NCBI RefSeq assembly: GCF_902497775.2
Contig: NZ_OZ024668.1
Span: 3,642,326-3,706,325 of the forward strand
Reading direction: 5' to 3'
DNA length: 64,000 nt
Source of the DNA: Pseudomonas fluorescens
GTDB lineage: Bacteria > Pseudomonadota > Gammaproteobacteria > Pseudomonadales > Pseudomonadaceae
The position numbers and the translations under genes are program-made. Below are positions 20,533-30,278 of this stretch, in pieces. Within the stretch, counting starts at the first letter, position 1, and each line of letters begins with the position of its first letter. The notes under the pieces are model-generated. The model was not told where the DNA came from. It saw only the letters and a program-made list of their open reading frames with translations, and made no database searches.

Positions 20533-22701
20533 ATGCCCTACTCCTATCGCCTTTGCGGTTGCGCGGCGCTGCTGTGCGCGCTGTCCTTCCACGCTGTGGC
20601 CGAGGCGCCGCTGACCCTGCCTGACCTGCGCATCAACAGCCGCACCGACGCCGAAGACGGTGTGCTGCTCGACACGCCTTCGCAAACCGGCTCGCGCCTT
20701 GGCCTCACCCCCCGGGAAACCCCGGCTTCGGTGAACATCGTCAACCGCCAGCAGATCGAGCAGCGCGGCGCGCAAAACACCCAGGACGTCCTCAACGGCG
20801 TACCCGGCATGACCGCCGCCGCGCCGCCAGGCTCGGCAGGCTCGGTGGCTTACCGGGGCTTTTCCGGGGCGCAGATCACCCAGCTGTTCAATGGCATCAG
20901 CCTGCAATACGACACGGTAGCCGCGCGCCCGGTCGACAGCTGGATCTATGACCGGGTCGAAGCCGTCGGCGGGCCGTCGAGCTTCCTGTTCGGTGCCGGT
21001 GCCGTGGGCGGATCGATCAACTACATCACCAAGCTGGCCAGCCGCGACGAGAACTTCAACGAAGGAAGGATCAAGTACGGCTCCTACGACAGCAGCGAAA
21101 CCTCGTTCGGCTTCAACCACGCGCTCAACGAGGGCGACGGCATCCGCAACTACGCACGCCTGGACTTCAGCCATAGCAAAAGCAACGGCTACGTCGATCG
21201 CGAAGAGCGCGATGCCTGGACCGTCGCGTTCTCGCTGCTCACTGACATCAACGACCAACTGTCCCACACCCTGGCCGTGGAGTATCAGAACGAAACGGTC
21301 GACAGCCCCTACTGGGGCAGCCCGGTGCTCAACCCACTGGGTGGTGAAATGAAGATCGACGAGAGCCGCCGCTTCGAGAACTACAACGTCGAGGACGGCC
21401 GCTACGAGCAGCGCGTGCGCTGGCTGCGCTCGATCACCGAATACCGCTTCAACGACACCACCTCGCTGCGCAACACCCTCTATCACTACAACACCGAGCG
21501 TAACTTCCGTAACCTCGAAACCTACGCCTACAACGCCGACAACAGCCGGGTTAACCGCTCCAACGCGCTGCTGCAACGTCATGACCAGGAGCTCAACGGC
21601 AACCGCTTCGAGCTGCTGCACGAGGGCCAGTTGTTCGGTCTGAACAGCCAGTGGTCGGCGGGCCTGGATTACAGCCACAACGTGCAGATGAACTACCCGC
21701 GCTCGATCACCGGCATTTTCGACAGCGTCGATCCGGCGAACTTCGAACCCGGGCACTTCTACGACTTGAACGGCATGGTCCCGGGTTATCAGAAGAACCG
21801 CGAGAACACCGTCGACACCTGGGCGGCGTTCGTCGAAAACCGCCTGCAACTGACCGAGCGCCTGTCGCTGCTCACCGGTTTGCGCTACGACCATATCGAT
21901 CTCGATGTGCATAACTACCGCAGCGTCGATGCCAACAACCCGCTGGACTTCCAGCGCAGCTACGAGCCCACCACCGGGCGCATCGGCCTGGTCTATGAGC
22001 TGACCCCGGCCGCCAACGTCTACGTGCAGTACAGCACCGCCGCCGACCCGCCTTCGGGCATGCTCAGCACGGCCAGCTTTGCCTCGGTCCGCGACTTCGA
22101 CCTGAGCACCGGCAAGCAACTGGAAGTGGGCAGCAAGTTCAGCTTCCTCGATGGCCGCGGCGCCGCCACCGTCGCCGCCTACCACATCGAGCGCAAGAAC
22201 CTGGCCACCGCCGATGCCGCCAACCCCAGCCTCACCCAGCCAGTGGGCAAGCAGTCCTCGCGCGGGGTCGAGGTGGCCGCCTCGCTGCACGTCACGCCGA
22301 AACTGTTGGCCGAAGGCAACTTCGCCTATGTCGACGCCCAGTACGACGAGTTCAACGAGAACGTCGCCGGGCGCTCGATCTCGCGCAAAGGCAACACCCC
22401 GACCAACATCCCCGAACGGGTCGCCAACCTGTGGCTGACCTACGACATCGACCCGAGCTGGCAGGTCGGCGCCGACAGCCGCTATGTGTCTTCGGTGTAT
22501 GCCGATGCGGCCAACACGCGCTACGCGCCGGCGTACACGATCTTCGGCGCCTTCCTCGGCTACAAGGTCGATGACGACACGCGCATCACTGCCCGGGTGC
22601 GCAACCTGACCGACGAGGTGTATGCCCGCTGGACCTCTTCTAGCATGCTCTACCTCGGTGCCCCGCGCACCCTGGAACTGGCCGTGCAGACGCGCTTCTA
22701 G
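20533..22701 (+). CDS. TonB-dependent siderophore/metal receptor
   Basis: 722-residue outer-membrane receptor. Signal peptide ends near AVAEA; the plug domain carries PASVNIVNRQQIEQRGAQN, VAYRGFSGAQITQLFNGI and VEAVGGPSSFLFGAGAVGG; the barrel contains LTGLRYDHIDLDV and VYVQYSTAADPPSG, and ends in ELAVQTRF with the terminal Phe expected for BAM insertion. The ligand is probably a ferric siderophore or another metal complex. Followed by a PepSY protein after 10 bp. Confidence 0.92.
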   Translation: MPYSYRLCGCAALLCALSFHAVAEAPLTLPDLRINSRTDAEDGVLLDTPSQTGSRLGLTPRETPASVNIVNRQQIEQRGAQNTQDVLNGVPGMTAAAPPGSAGSVAYRGFSGAQITQLFNGISLQYDTVAARPVDSWIYDRVEAVGGPSSFLFGAGAVGGSINYITKLASRDENFNEGRIKYGSYDSSETSFGFNHALNEGDGIRNYARLDFSHSKSNGYVDREERDAWTVAFSLLTDINDQLSHTLAVEYQNETVDSPYWGSPVLNPLGGEMKIDESRRFENYNVEDGRYEQRVRWLRSITEYRFNDTTSLRNTLYHYNTERNFRNLETYAYNADNSRVNRSNALLQRHDQELNGNRFELLHEGQLFGLNSQWSAGLDYSHNVQMNYPRSITGIFDSVDPANFEPGHFYDLNGMVPGYQKNRENTVDTWAAFVENRLQLTERLSLLTGLRYDHIDLDVHNYRSVDANNPLDFQRSYEPTTGRIGLVYELTPAANVYVQYSTAADPPSGMLSTASFASVRDFDLSTGKQLEVGSKFSFLDGRGAATVAAYHIERKNLATADAANPSLTQPVGKQSSRGVEVAASLHVTPKLLAEGNFAYVDAQYDEFNENVAGRSISRKGNTPTNIPERVANLWLTYDIDPSWQVGADSRYVSSVYADAANTRYAPAYTIFGAFLGYKVDDDTRITARVRNLTDEVYARWTSSSMLYLGAPRTLELAVQTRF

Positions 22702-22711
22702 GACGCCGCCG

Positions 22712-24175
22712 ATGAAACGTTACCTGTACCTCTGGCACCGCTGGCTGGGCATCGGTTTGTGCCTGTTCATGGCCCTGTGGTTCTTTTCGGGCATGGTCAT
22801 GCTGTATGTCGGCTACCCCAAGCTGACGCCCCGCGAGCACTTGGCTCACCTGCCGCCGCTGCGCCTGCAGGATTGCTGCGTCGACCTCGGCACTGCCCTG
22901 CGCAGTGCCGATGCCGAGCGCAACCCGGCAAGCATCCGCCTGAGCATGGTGGCCGGGGCGCCGCGCTACCTGCTCAGCTATCCGGATCGGCCCAGTGTGG
23001 CGGTGGATGCCCGCAGCGGTCAGCGCCTGCAAGCGATCGATCGCGAGCAGGCCCTTGCCAGCGCGCGTCAATACGACCCGCAGGCGACGGCCCGTTATGC
23101 CGGCGCGGTGATCGAGGACCTGTGGAGCCACTCCCGCGCCCTCGACGCCGAGCGCCCGCTGCAACGGGTGCAGCTCGACGATGCCGAGCGCACGCTGCTG
23201 TACATCTCCGGCAAAACCGGCGAAGTGGTGCGCGATGCAAGCGCCCTGGAGCGCGGCTGGAACCTGGTCGGCGCCTGGCTGCACTGGCTGTACCCGCTGC
23301 GTGGCGTCGGTATGGATGGCGTGTGGAGCAACATGGTGATCTACCTATCGCTAGCCGCCACGCTGATGGCGCTGCTCGGCGCGGTGATCGGCATCCTCCG
23401 CTGGCGCCTGCGCAAGCCCTACCGCAGTGGCTCGCGCTCACCCTACCGGGGCTTCGCCCGCTGGCACCATATCGGCGGCTTGCTGTTCGGCGTGCTGGCA
23501 ATCACCTGGATCTTCAGCGGTTTGATGTCGATGAACCCGTGGCGGCTGTTCAGCAGTTCGGCGCCGCTGAACGTTGCGGCGTACCAGGGCGGGCCGTTGA
23601 CGGCGGCGGCTTTGCCGGTCTCGGCCAGCGAGGCACTGGCGCGGTTTGAGCAGCAAGGTTTCAAGGCCCGTGAGCTTGAATGGCGCTTGATCGCCGGCAG
23701 CGGGTATCTGGTCGGTCATGATAGTGCTGGCCGTACGCGGGTGCTGTCGATGGCCGACGGCCAGGTGCTGGAGCGCCTGCCGCGGGAAGTGCTGGAGCGC
23801 GCCGCGCAAGCGATCTTGCCTCAGGGCCAGATGCACAGTGAGCAGCTTGAAGCCTATGACTTCTACTACTACGCCAGGGCCGAGCAGAGCATGCTCGGGC
23901 ACCTGGAAAAACGCTTGCCGGTGTTACGTATCCGCTTTGCCGACCCGCAGCGGACCTGGCTGCACCTGGACCTGTTCACCGGCGAGGTGCTGGGTGTACT
24001 GGACCGGCCCCGGCGCGCATCGCGCTGGTTGTTCTCGCTGCTGCACAGCTGGGACTGGCTGCCGCTGCTGCAGCAGCGGCCATTGTGGGATGCCTGGATG
24101 ATCGCCTGCAGCCTGGGCGGGCTGCTGCTGAGTGTCAGTGGTGTGGTACTGGGCTGGCGGAGGTTAGGCAAGTAG
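22712..24175 (+). CDS. PepSY-associated inner-membrane protein (possible reductase)
   Basis: 487-residue PepSY_TM-type protein with four membrane segments: one at the N-terminus (LYLWHRWLGIGLCLFMALWFFSG split by W/H), two near the middle (ATLMALLGAVIGILRWRL and GGLLFGVLAITWIFSGLMSM) and one at the C-terminus (SLGGLLLSVSGVVLGWRRL). Conserved His residues in HRWLG, RWHHIGG and LLHSWDW suit haem binding. PepSY proteins next to TonB receptors are proposed ferric-siderophore reductases; that fits here. Confidence 0.85.
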   Translation: MKRYLYLWHRWLGIGLCLFMALWFFSGMVMLYVGYPKLTPREHLAHLPPLRLQDCCVDLGTALRSADAERNPASIRLSMVAGAPRYLLSYPDRPSVAVDARSGQRLQAIDREQALASARQYDPQATARYAGAVIEDLWSHSRALDAERPLQRVQLDDAERTLLYISGKTGEVVRDASALERGWNLVGAWLHWLYPLRGVGMDGVWSNMVIYLSLAATLMALLGAVIGILRWRLRKPYRSGSRSPYRGFARWHHIGGLLFGVLAITWIFSGLMSMNPWRLFSSSAPLNVAAYQGGPLTAAALPVSASEALARFEQQGFKARELEWRLIAGSGYLVGHDSAGRTRVLSMADGQVLERLPREVLERAAQAILPQGQMHSEQLEAYDFYYYARAEQSMLGHLEKRLPVLRIRFADPQRTWLHLDLFTGEVLGVLDRPRRASRWLFSLLHSWDWLPLLQQRPLWDAWMIACSLGGLLLSVSGVVLGWRRLGK

Positions 24176-24182
24176 GCCCTGC

Positions 24183-25109
24183 CTAGCGGGATTTGAACAC
24201 CAGCGCCTTCAAGCCACCCGCCGGATCGCTGTCAGGGAATTGCGGCGGGTTGGCCAGGCGTTCGACGAAGGCCAGCCCCGGGGCTTCTGCAGCCATGCCT
24301 TCGATGAGAAAGTCCGGGCCGATGGCCGGGTCGTTGACGCAGGCCAGCACGGTGCCGCCGTCATTCAACAGTTCCGGCAAGCGCCGCAGGATCTTGCGGT
24401 AATCCTGGGTCAGGACAAAGCTGCCTTTCTGGAAGGTTGGCGGGTCGATGATGATCAGGTCGTAGGGCCCGGACTTGCGTACCTTGCCCCACGACTTGAA
24501 CAACTCATGGCCGAGAAAACTCACCTTGCCCAGGTCATGGCCGTTATGCCGATGGTTATCCCGGCCGCGACTCAGCGCTGAACGCGCCATGTCCAGGTTG
24601 ACCACCTGCTCGGCGCCGCCGGCAATCGCCGCCAGCGAAAAACCACAGGTGTAGGCGAACAGATTGAGCACGCGCTTGCCCGCCGCCTGCTCGCGCACCC
24701 AGCGCCGGCCATAGCGCATGTCGAGGAACAAGCCGGTGTTCTGCTTCAGGCCCAGGTCCAGCTGGTAGCGCAGGCCGTCTTCATCGATCAGCCAATGCTC
24801 GCTAGGTGTGCCCAGCAGCCATTGACCGGGGCTGTCCGGCAGATAGCGATGCTGGATCAGAATGGCCTGACCGGGCCAGCACGGCGCCTCGGCCAGGGCC
24901 AGGAGCATCTGCTCCAGCGCTGGCAACTGGCCTTCGGGCGGCTCGCGAAACAGTGACACCAGCAGCACGCCCTGCAGCCAGTCCACAGTGATCTGCTCAA
25001 GGCCCGGCCAGCAGCGCCCGCGGCCGTGGAACAGGCGCTGGGTTTCAGTCGGCGCCGGGGCGAGGGCGGCGAGCAGGTGCTGCTGGAGGGTGTCGATCAC
25101 AGAGGTCAT
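24183..25109 (-). CDS. Class I SAM-dependent methyltransferase (RlmI/RlmK-like)
   Basis: 308-residue methyltransferase: N-terminal wing with GRCWPGLEQITVDWLQG, then LDLGLKQNTGLFLDMRYGR, the SAM loop VLNLFAYTCGFSLAAIAGGA and the catalytic-type motif IIIDPPTFQKGSF. This arrangement is typical of rRNA m5C/m7G methyltransferases of the RlmI/RlmK group; a rRNA target is inferred. ATG 25109 is chosen; an in-frame TTG 4 codons upstream lacks support. Converges with the PepSY gene. Confidence 0.85.
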   Translation of the reverse strand: MTSVIDTLQQHLLAALAPAPTETQRLFHGRGRCWPGLEQITVDWLQGVLLVSLFREPPEGQLPALEQMLLALAEAPCWPGQAILIQHRYLPDSPGQWLLGTPSEHWLIDEDGLRYQLDLGLKQNTGLFLDMRYGRRWVREQAAGKRVLNLFAYTCGFSLAAIAGGAEQVVNLDMARSALSRGRDNHRHNGHDLGKVSFLGHELFKSWGKVRKSGPYDLIIIDPPTFQKGSFVLTQDYRKILRRLPELLNDGGTVLACVNDPAIGPDFLIEGMAAEAPGLAFVERLANPPQFPDSDPAGGLKALVFKSR

Positions 25110-25279
25110 GGGCGGATTCAATCGGGTAAAGCGGCCTATTCTACCCTGCCCGGCCCGTGCTGGCTGGCCGTTCGGCCATCGATGAAGGGGATGGGAGGGT
25201 TAGCTGCACTTTTGTCGCTTTTTTCTCCCGCAGCCGCTGTGGATAGTGCCTCCATCCCTCCTGCTATCGGGTCACTACC

Positions 25280-25936
25280 ATGTCTTCCTTGAAAGTCGAA
25301 TTTTTCCACGATGTCGTCTGCGGCTGGTGCTTCGTCCTTGCCCCACGGCTCAAGCACCTGCAAGCCGAACTCGACCTGGATATCCAGCACCGCACCTTCA
25401 TCCTGCAAACCAGCCGAGAAGCGATGATCGAACGCTTCGGCTCGATGCCACAGGCCAAGGACACCATCCTCGGGCACTGGCAAGCCTGCGCCCGCGCCGA
25501 GGATGAAAAACGCATCAACATCGAAGGCATGCGCCAGCAAGCGTTCGAATACCCCAACGGCCTGCTGGCCGCTCGCGCCTGCCAGACCGCCAACGCCCTG
25601 GGTGGCAATGCGGCTCACGAACTGATGTTCGACCGCCTGCAACTGGCGCACCTGGTGCAAAGCCGCAACATCGGCGACCAGGCCACGGTGCTGGCGATTG
25701 CCGCCGAAGCCGGCTTCGACCCGCAGGCCTTTGCCCACAGTTTCGAGCACGATGCCCATGCCCTGCTCGAACAGGACCTGCACCTGGGCCGCCACCTGGG
25801 CATCAGCTCGGTGCCTTCGCTGGTGGTCGCCGACCGTTACTTGATCCCGGGCGCCCTGGGGCTTGAACAACTGCGTGAGTCGCTCGGCAAGATTCGCCAG
25901 GAACTGGCCGCCCAGCCACAAGGAGCCCTGCAATGA
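25280..25936 (+). CDS. DsbA-family (FrnE-like) oxidoreductase
   Basis: 218-residue DsbA-fold protein without a signal peptide. The redox pair CGWC is at residues 14-17 (FFHDVVCGWCFVLAPRLK region), followed by the all-helical insertion and the cis-Pro stretch GISSVPSLVVADRYLIPGA near residue 175-195. It resembles FrnE and the 2-hydroxychromene-2-carboxylate isomerase branch. It overlaps the next gene by ATGA, tying it to the efflux operon. Confidence 0.85.
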   Translation: MSSLKVEFFHDVVCGWCFVLAPRLKHLQAELDLDIQHRTFILQTSREAMIERFGSMPQAKDTILGHWQACARAEDEKRINIEGMRQQAFEYPNGLLAARACQTANALGGNAAHELMFDRLQLAHLVQSRNIGDQATVLAIAAEAGFDPQAFAHSFEHDAHALLEQDLHLGRHLGISSVPSLVVADRYLIPGALGLEQLRESLGKIRQELAAQPQGALQ

Positions 25937-27048
25937 AAGCGCGCTACTGGGTAGGATCGGGCAGCGCCGTCGCCATGTTGGCGGCAGCCTTCATGGTCTG
26001 GTCGCCGAGTGGCGTCAGTGATACCAGCGCACCGACGCCGAGTGCGGCGCCAGCAACCCCGGTGGCGGTGGCCAATGTCCAGTCGGGGCCGATGCCGGTG
26101 GTGCTGTCGAGTGTCGGCACCCTGGCCGCGGTCCAGCAGGTACAGGTGTCACCGGAAGTCGGCGGGCGTATCGTCGAACTCAACTTCACCGCCGGCAAGG
26201 CAGTCAGCACCAACCAGGTACTGCTCAAGCTCAACGACGGCCCGGAACAGGGTGACCTGGCCAAGCTCCAGGCCCAGGCGAAAAACGCCAAGCTGGCCCT
26301 GGAGCGCACGCGCAAGGTGCTATTGCTGGCCTCGACCCAGTCGCAACTGGACCAGGCCCAGGCCAACTACGACCAGGTGCGTGGCGAGATTGCCCGGGTC
26401 CAGGCTGTGATCAGCCAGAAAACCCTGCGCGCACCGTTCGCCGGCGTGCTGGGTATCCGCAAGGTCGATCTGGGCCAGTACCTCAGCCCCGGCGACAGCG
26501 TGGTGACCCTGACCCAGCTGTCACGCCTGTACGTGAACTTCTCGCTGCCGGAACAGGCTGCCGCCCAGTTGCAACCTGGCCAGTTGATCAACCTCAAGGT
26601 CGATGCCTGGCCGCAGCGCTCGTTCCAGGCCACGGTCACCACCCTGGAGCCGCAGATCGACCCTGGTGCCCGCTCAATGCAGGTCCAGGCGACCTTGGAC
26701 AACCCCGATCTGCTGCTCAAGCCCGGCATGTTCGCCAATGTCAGTGTCGAGCTGCCTAGCCTGGCCGACGTGCTCAGCGTTCCGGAAACCGCGATCAGCT
26801 ACAACGCCTACGGCAATTCGCTGTTCGTCCTGCGCGAAAACAACGGCCAGCTCAATGTCGAGCAGGTGTTCGTCAAGCTCGGCGCACGGCGCAATGACCG
26901 CGTGGTGGTGCTCGATGCAATCAACGCCAATGACCGCGTGGTGGTCTCCGGGCAGATCCGCCTGAGCAACGGCATGCCGGTGCGCCTGACCCAGGATGCG
27001 ATGGCCGCCAGCGACCTGAAGAAACCCGACGTGGCGCAGCAACTGTAA
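25933..27048 (+). CDS. RND efflux periplasmic adaptor
   Basis: 371-residue membrane-fusion protein with an N-terminal anchor (residues about 5-25), lipoyl halves (VQVSPEVGGRIVELNFTAGKAV and KTLRAPFAGVLGIRKVDLGQYLSPGD), a helical hairpin of about 50 residues (LAKLQAQAKNAKLALERTRK region) and a beta-barrel. Bridges the RND pump and the outer-membrane channel. The ATG overlaps the FrnE-like stop. Confidence 0.93.
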   Translation: MKARYWVGSGSAVAMLAAAFMVWSPSGVSDTSAPTPSAAPATPVAVANVQSGPMPVVLSSVGTLAAVQQVQVSPEVGGRIVELNFTAGKAVSTNQVLLKLNDGPEQGDLAKLQAQAKNAKLALERTRKVLLLASTQSQLDQAQANYDQVRGEIARVQAVISQKTLRAPFAGVLGIRKVDLGQYLSPGDSVVTLTQLSRLYVNFSLPEQAAAQLQPGQLINLKVDAWPQRSFQATVTTLEPQIDPGARSMQVQATLDNPDLLLKPGMFANVSVELPSLADVLSVPETAISYNAYGNSLFVLRENNGQLNVEQVFVKLGARRNDRVVVLDAINANDRVVVSGQIRLSNGMPVRLTQDAMAASDLKKPDVAQQL

Positions 27049-27093
27049 CGCCGACCGGCACTCTGCGTGCCTTTGAAAGGGACTTGTTCCGCT

Positions 27094-30000
27094 ATGAAAT
27101 TCACTGACCTGTTCATCCGTCGGCCAGTGCTGACGCTGGTCGTCTGCTCGATGATCGTCATGCTCGGGCTGCTGGCTCTGCTCAACCTGCCGATCCGCCA
27201 GTATCCGCAACTGGAAAGCGCGACCATTACCGTCAGCACCGAATACCCGGGGGCGCGCTCCTCGCTGATGCAAGGCTTCGTCACCCAGCCGATCGCCCAG
27301 GCGGTGGCCTCGGTCGACGGCGTCGACTACCTGAGTTCGACCTCGACCCAGGGCAAGAGCGTGATCAGCATCCGCCTCAAGCTCAACGCCGATTCGAACA
27401 AGGCCCTTACCGAGATCATGGCCGCGGTCAATCAGGTCAAATACCGACTGCCCGAAGGCGCCTATGACTCGGTGATTGCCAAGTCCTCGGGTGAAGGCAC
27501 GGCGGTGATCTATGTCGGTTTCTCCAGCAAGGACATCGGCCTGCCAGCAATTACCGATTACATCTCGCGGGTGGTGCAACCGCTGTTCGCCTCGGTGGAC
27601 GGCGTTGCCGAAGCGCAGATCCTCGGCGGGCAAAAACTGGCCATGCGCCTGTGGCTCGACCCAGCACGCATGGCGGCGCGCAACATCTCCGCCAGCGATG
27701 TCGCCGAAGCGATCCGCAAGAACAACTTCCAGGCCGCCGCCGGCCAGACCAAGGGCCAGTACGTCTCGGCCAACATCAACGTCAACACCGACCTGACCAG
27801 TGTCGAGCAGTTTCGCCAGATGGTGGTCAAGACCCAGGGCGACACCCTGATCCGCCTCGCCGATATCGGCACCGCCGAGCTGGGCGCCACATCCTTTGAC
27901 ACCAGCGGCATCATGGACGGCGAACCGAGCGTGTTCATCGGCCTGCACCCGACCCCCACCGGCAACCCGCTGACCATCGTCCAGGGGGTCAAGGACCTGA
28001 TGCCGCAGATACGCGAAAACATGCCCCCGGGCATGACCGCGAACATCGTCTTCGAGGTAGCGCGGTTCATCCAGGCATCGATCGACGAAGTGCTCAAGAC
28101 CCTGGTCGAGGCGGTGATTATCGTCGCCGTGGTGATCTTCCTGTTCCTTGGTTCGCTGCGCACCGTGCTGATTCCGCTGGTGACCATCCCGCTGTCGCTG
28201 ATCGGCGCGGCGGCGATCATGAGCCTGTTCGGCTTCAGCATCAACCTGCTGACCCTGCTGGCCATGGTCCTGGCCATCGGCCTGGTGGTGGACGATGCGA
28301 TCGTGGTGGTGGAGAACGTCCACCGTCATATCGAGTCGGGCAAGTCGCCCCTGCATGCGGCGCTGGTCGGTGCGCGGGAAATCGCCGGGCCGGTGATTGC
28401 CATGACCCTGACACTGGCGGCGGTGTATGCGCCTATCGGCCTGATGGGCGGACTGACCGGGGCGCTGTTCAAGGAGTTCGCCTTTACCCTGGCCGGGGCA
28501 GTAGTAGTGTCCGGGGTGGTGGCCCTGACCCTGTCGCCGGTGATGAGTTCGTTTCTGCTCAGCCGCCAGGTCAATGAAGGTCCCATGGCGCGCGCCGCCG
28601 AACGCTTCTTCCAGCGCCTGGGCAATGGCTACCGGCGCCTGCTGGACGTCTCCCTGCACCACCGTAGCGTGACCCTGGTGCTGGCGGCGGCGGTATTCAT
28701 CAGCCTGCCGGTGCTGTACCTGGGCGCTCAACGCGAACTGGCGCCGGGCGAAGACCAGGCCCAGGTGCTGGCGGTGGCCAAGGCGCCGCAATACGCCAAC
28801 ATCGATTACACCGAAGTCTATGCCATGAAAATGGACCGGCTGTTCGCCAGCTTCCCGGAAACCGACATCACCTGGGTGGTCAACGGCAATGACGGCCCGC
28901 GCACAGCCTTCGGCGGTGCCAACCTGAGCGTCTGGGAAGAGCGCGAGCGCAGCGCGGACCAGTTGCAGGGCGAAATCCAGAAAGCCGTCGGCGAAATCGA
29001 GGGGGTGAGCATCTTCGCCTTCCAGTTGCCGTCGTTGCCAGGCTCCACGGGTGGCCTGCCGGTGCAGATGGTGATCCAGAGTTCCCAGGAACACCGGGTG
29101 GTGTTCGAGGCAATGGAGAAGATCAAGCAAGCGGCTATGGCCAGCGGCCTGTTCGCCGTGGTCGACAGCGACCTGGACTTCAACAGCCCGCTGGTCAACA
29201 TCAGCATCGACCGCAACAAGGCCAACGACCTGGGTATCAGCATGCAGGCCATTGGCGACGCCCTGGCGGTGCTGGTGGGCGAAAACTACATCAACCGCTT
29301 CGCCCTCAACGGCCGCTCCTATGATGTGATTCCCCAGGTGCTGCGCAATCAGCGCATGTCTGCCGAAATGCTGGTCGGACAATACGTGAAAGCGGCTAAT
29401 GGCGCACAGATCCCGCTCTCGACCCTGGTCAGCTTCGACATGTCGATCGAAGCCAACAAGCTGACCCAGTTCAACCAGCTCAACTCGGCCACCCTGCAGG
29501 CCGTGCCGGCCCCGGGGGTGAGCATCGGTGATGCGGTGCAGTTCCTCAGCACCCAGGCCGACAGCTTGCCGGTAGGCTTCAGCCATGACTGGCTGTCCGA
29601 TGCCCGCCAGTTCGTCCAGGAGGGCAGCGCCCTCGTGGTGACGTTCATTTTCGCCATCCTGGTCATCTACCTGGTGCTGGCGGCGCAGTTCGAAAGCCTG
29701 CGCGACCCGCTGGTTATCCTCATCAGTGTGCCGATGTCGATCTGCGGCGCGCTGATCCCGCTGTACCTGGGCTATGCCACGGTGAATATCTACACGCAGA
29801 TCGGCCTGGTGACCCTGATCGGCCTGATCAGCAAGCACGGCATCCTCATGGTCGAGTTCGCCAATGAACTGCAGCAGGCTGAACAGCTCGACCGCCGCAG
29901 TGCCATCGAACGTGCCGCACAGATCCGCCTGCGGCCGATCCTGATGACTACCGCCGCCATGGTCGTCGGCCTGGTGCCACTGCTGCTGGCTAGCGGCGCC

Positions 30001-30174
30001 GGTGCCCACAGCCGCTTCAGCCTGGGCCTGGTGATCGTGGTCGGGATGCTGATCGGCACCCTGTTCACCCTGTTCATCCTGCCGACCGTGTACTCCTTGC
30101 TGGCCAAGGACCACCGCGCCGCCAGTGAATCGCCACGTCACCAGGAGCTGGCCGACGTAAGCGCCCTGGCCTGA
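27094..30174 (+). CDS. RND efflux pump, inner-membrane transporter
   Basis: 1026-residue proton-driven pump of the HAE1 group. It starts MKFTDLFIRRPVLTLVV, the HAE1 N-terminus. TM4 holds AMVLAIGLVVDDAIVVVENV with the two proton-relay Asp residues, and TM10 region contains LIGLISKHGILMVEFANE with the relay Lys. The internal repeat of six-helix halves and large periplasmic loops is clear. Most similar in feel to MexI/MexQ-type pumps. Its substrate is not visible; the neighbouring biosynthetic locus makes export of its product an open possibility. Confidence 0.94.
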   Translation: MKFTDLFIRRPVLTLVVCSMIVMLGLLALLNLPIRQYPQLESATITVSTEYPGARSSLMQGFVTQPIAQAVASVDGVDYLSSTSTQGKSVISIRLKLNADSNKALTEIMAAVNQVKYRLPEGAYDSVIAKSSGEGTAVIYVGFSSKDIGLPAITDYISRVVQPLFASVDGVAEAQILGGQKLAMRLWLDPARMAARNISASDVAEAIRKNNFQAAAGQTKGQYVSANINVNTDLTSVEQFRQMVVKTQGDTLIRLADIGTAELGATSFDTSGIMDGEPSVFIGLHPTPTGNPLTIVQGVKDLMPQIRENMPPGMTANIVFEVARFIQASIDEVLKTLVEAVIIVAVVIFLFLGSLRTVLIPLVTIPLSLIGAAAIMSLFGFSINLLTLLAMVLAIGLVVDDAIVVVENVHRHIESGKSPLHAALVGAREIAGPVIAMTLTLAAVYAPIGLMGGLTGALFKEFAFTLAGAVVVSGVVALTLSPVMSSFLLSRQVNEGPMARAAERFFQRLGNGYRRLLDVSLHHRSVTLVLAAAVFISLPVLYLGAQRELAPGEDQAQVLAVAKAPQYANIDYTEVYAMKMDRLFASFPETDITWVVNGNDGPRTAFGGANLSVWEERERSADQLQGEIQKAVGEIEGVSIFAFQLPSLPGSTGGLPVQMVIQSSQEHRVVFEAMEKIKQAAMASGLFAVVDSDLDFNSPLVNISIDRNKANDLGISMQAIGDALAVLVGENYINRFALNGRSYDVIPQVLRNQRMSAEMLVGQYVKAANGAQIPLSTLVSFDMSIEANKLTQFNQLNSATLQAVPAPGVSIGDAVQFLSTQADSLPVGFSHDWLSDARQFVQEGSALVVTFIFAILVIYLVLAAQFESLRDPLVILISVPMSICGALIPLYLGYATVNIYTQIGLVTLIGLISKHGILMVEFANELQQAEQLDRRSAIERAAQIRLRPILMTTAAMVVGLVPLLLASGAGAHSRFSLGLVIVVGMLIGTLFTLFILPTVYSLLAKDHRAASESPRHQELADVSALA

Positions 30175-30278
30175 CCTGAACCGGGTATGGCCTCGCCGTG
30201 CCCGCCTGCTTCCATCCGCCTTCCCCGGTGGCCCTGAGGGCCGCTGCGGGACCGGCTTGGCAAAAAAGAGAGCCACAC

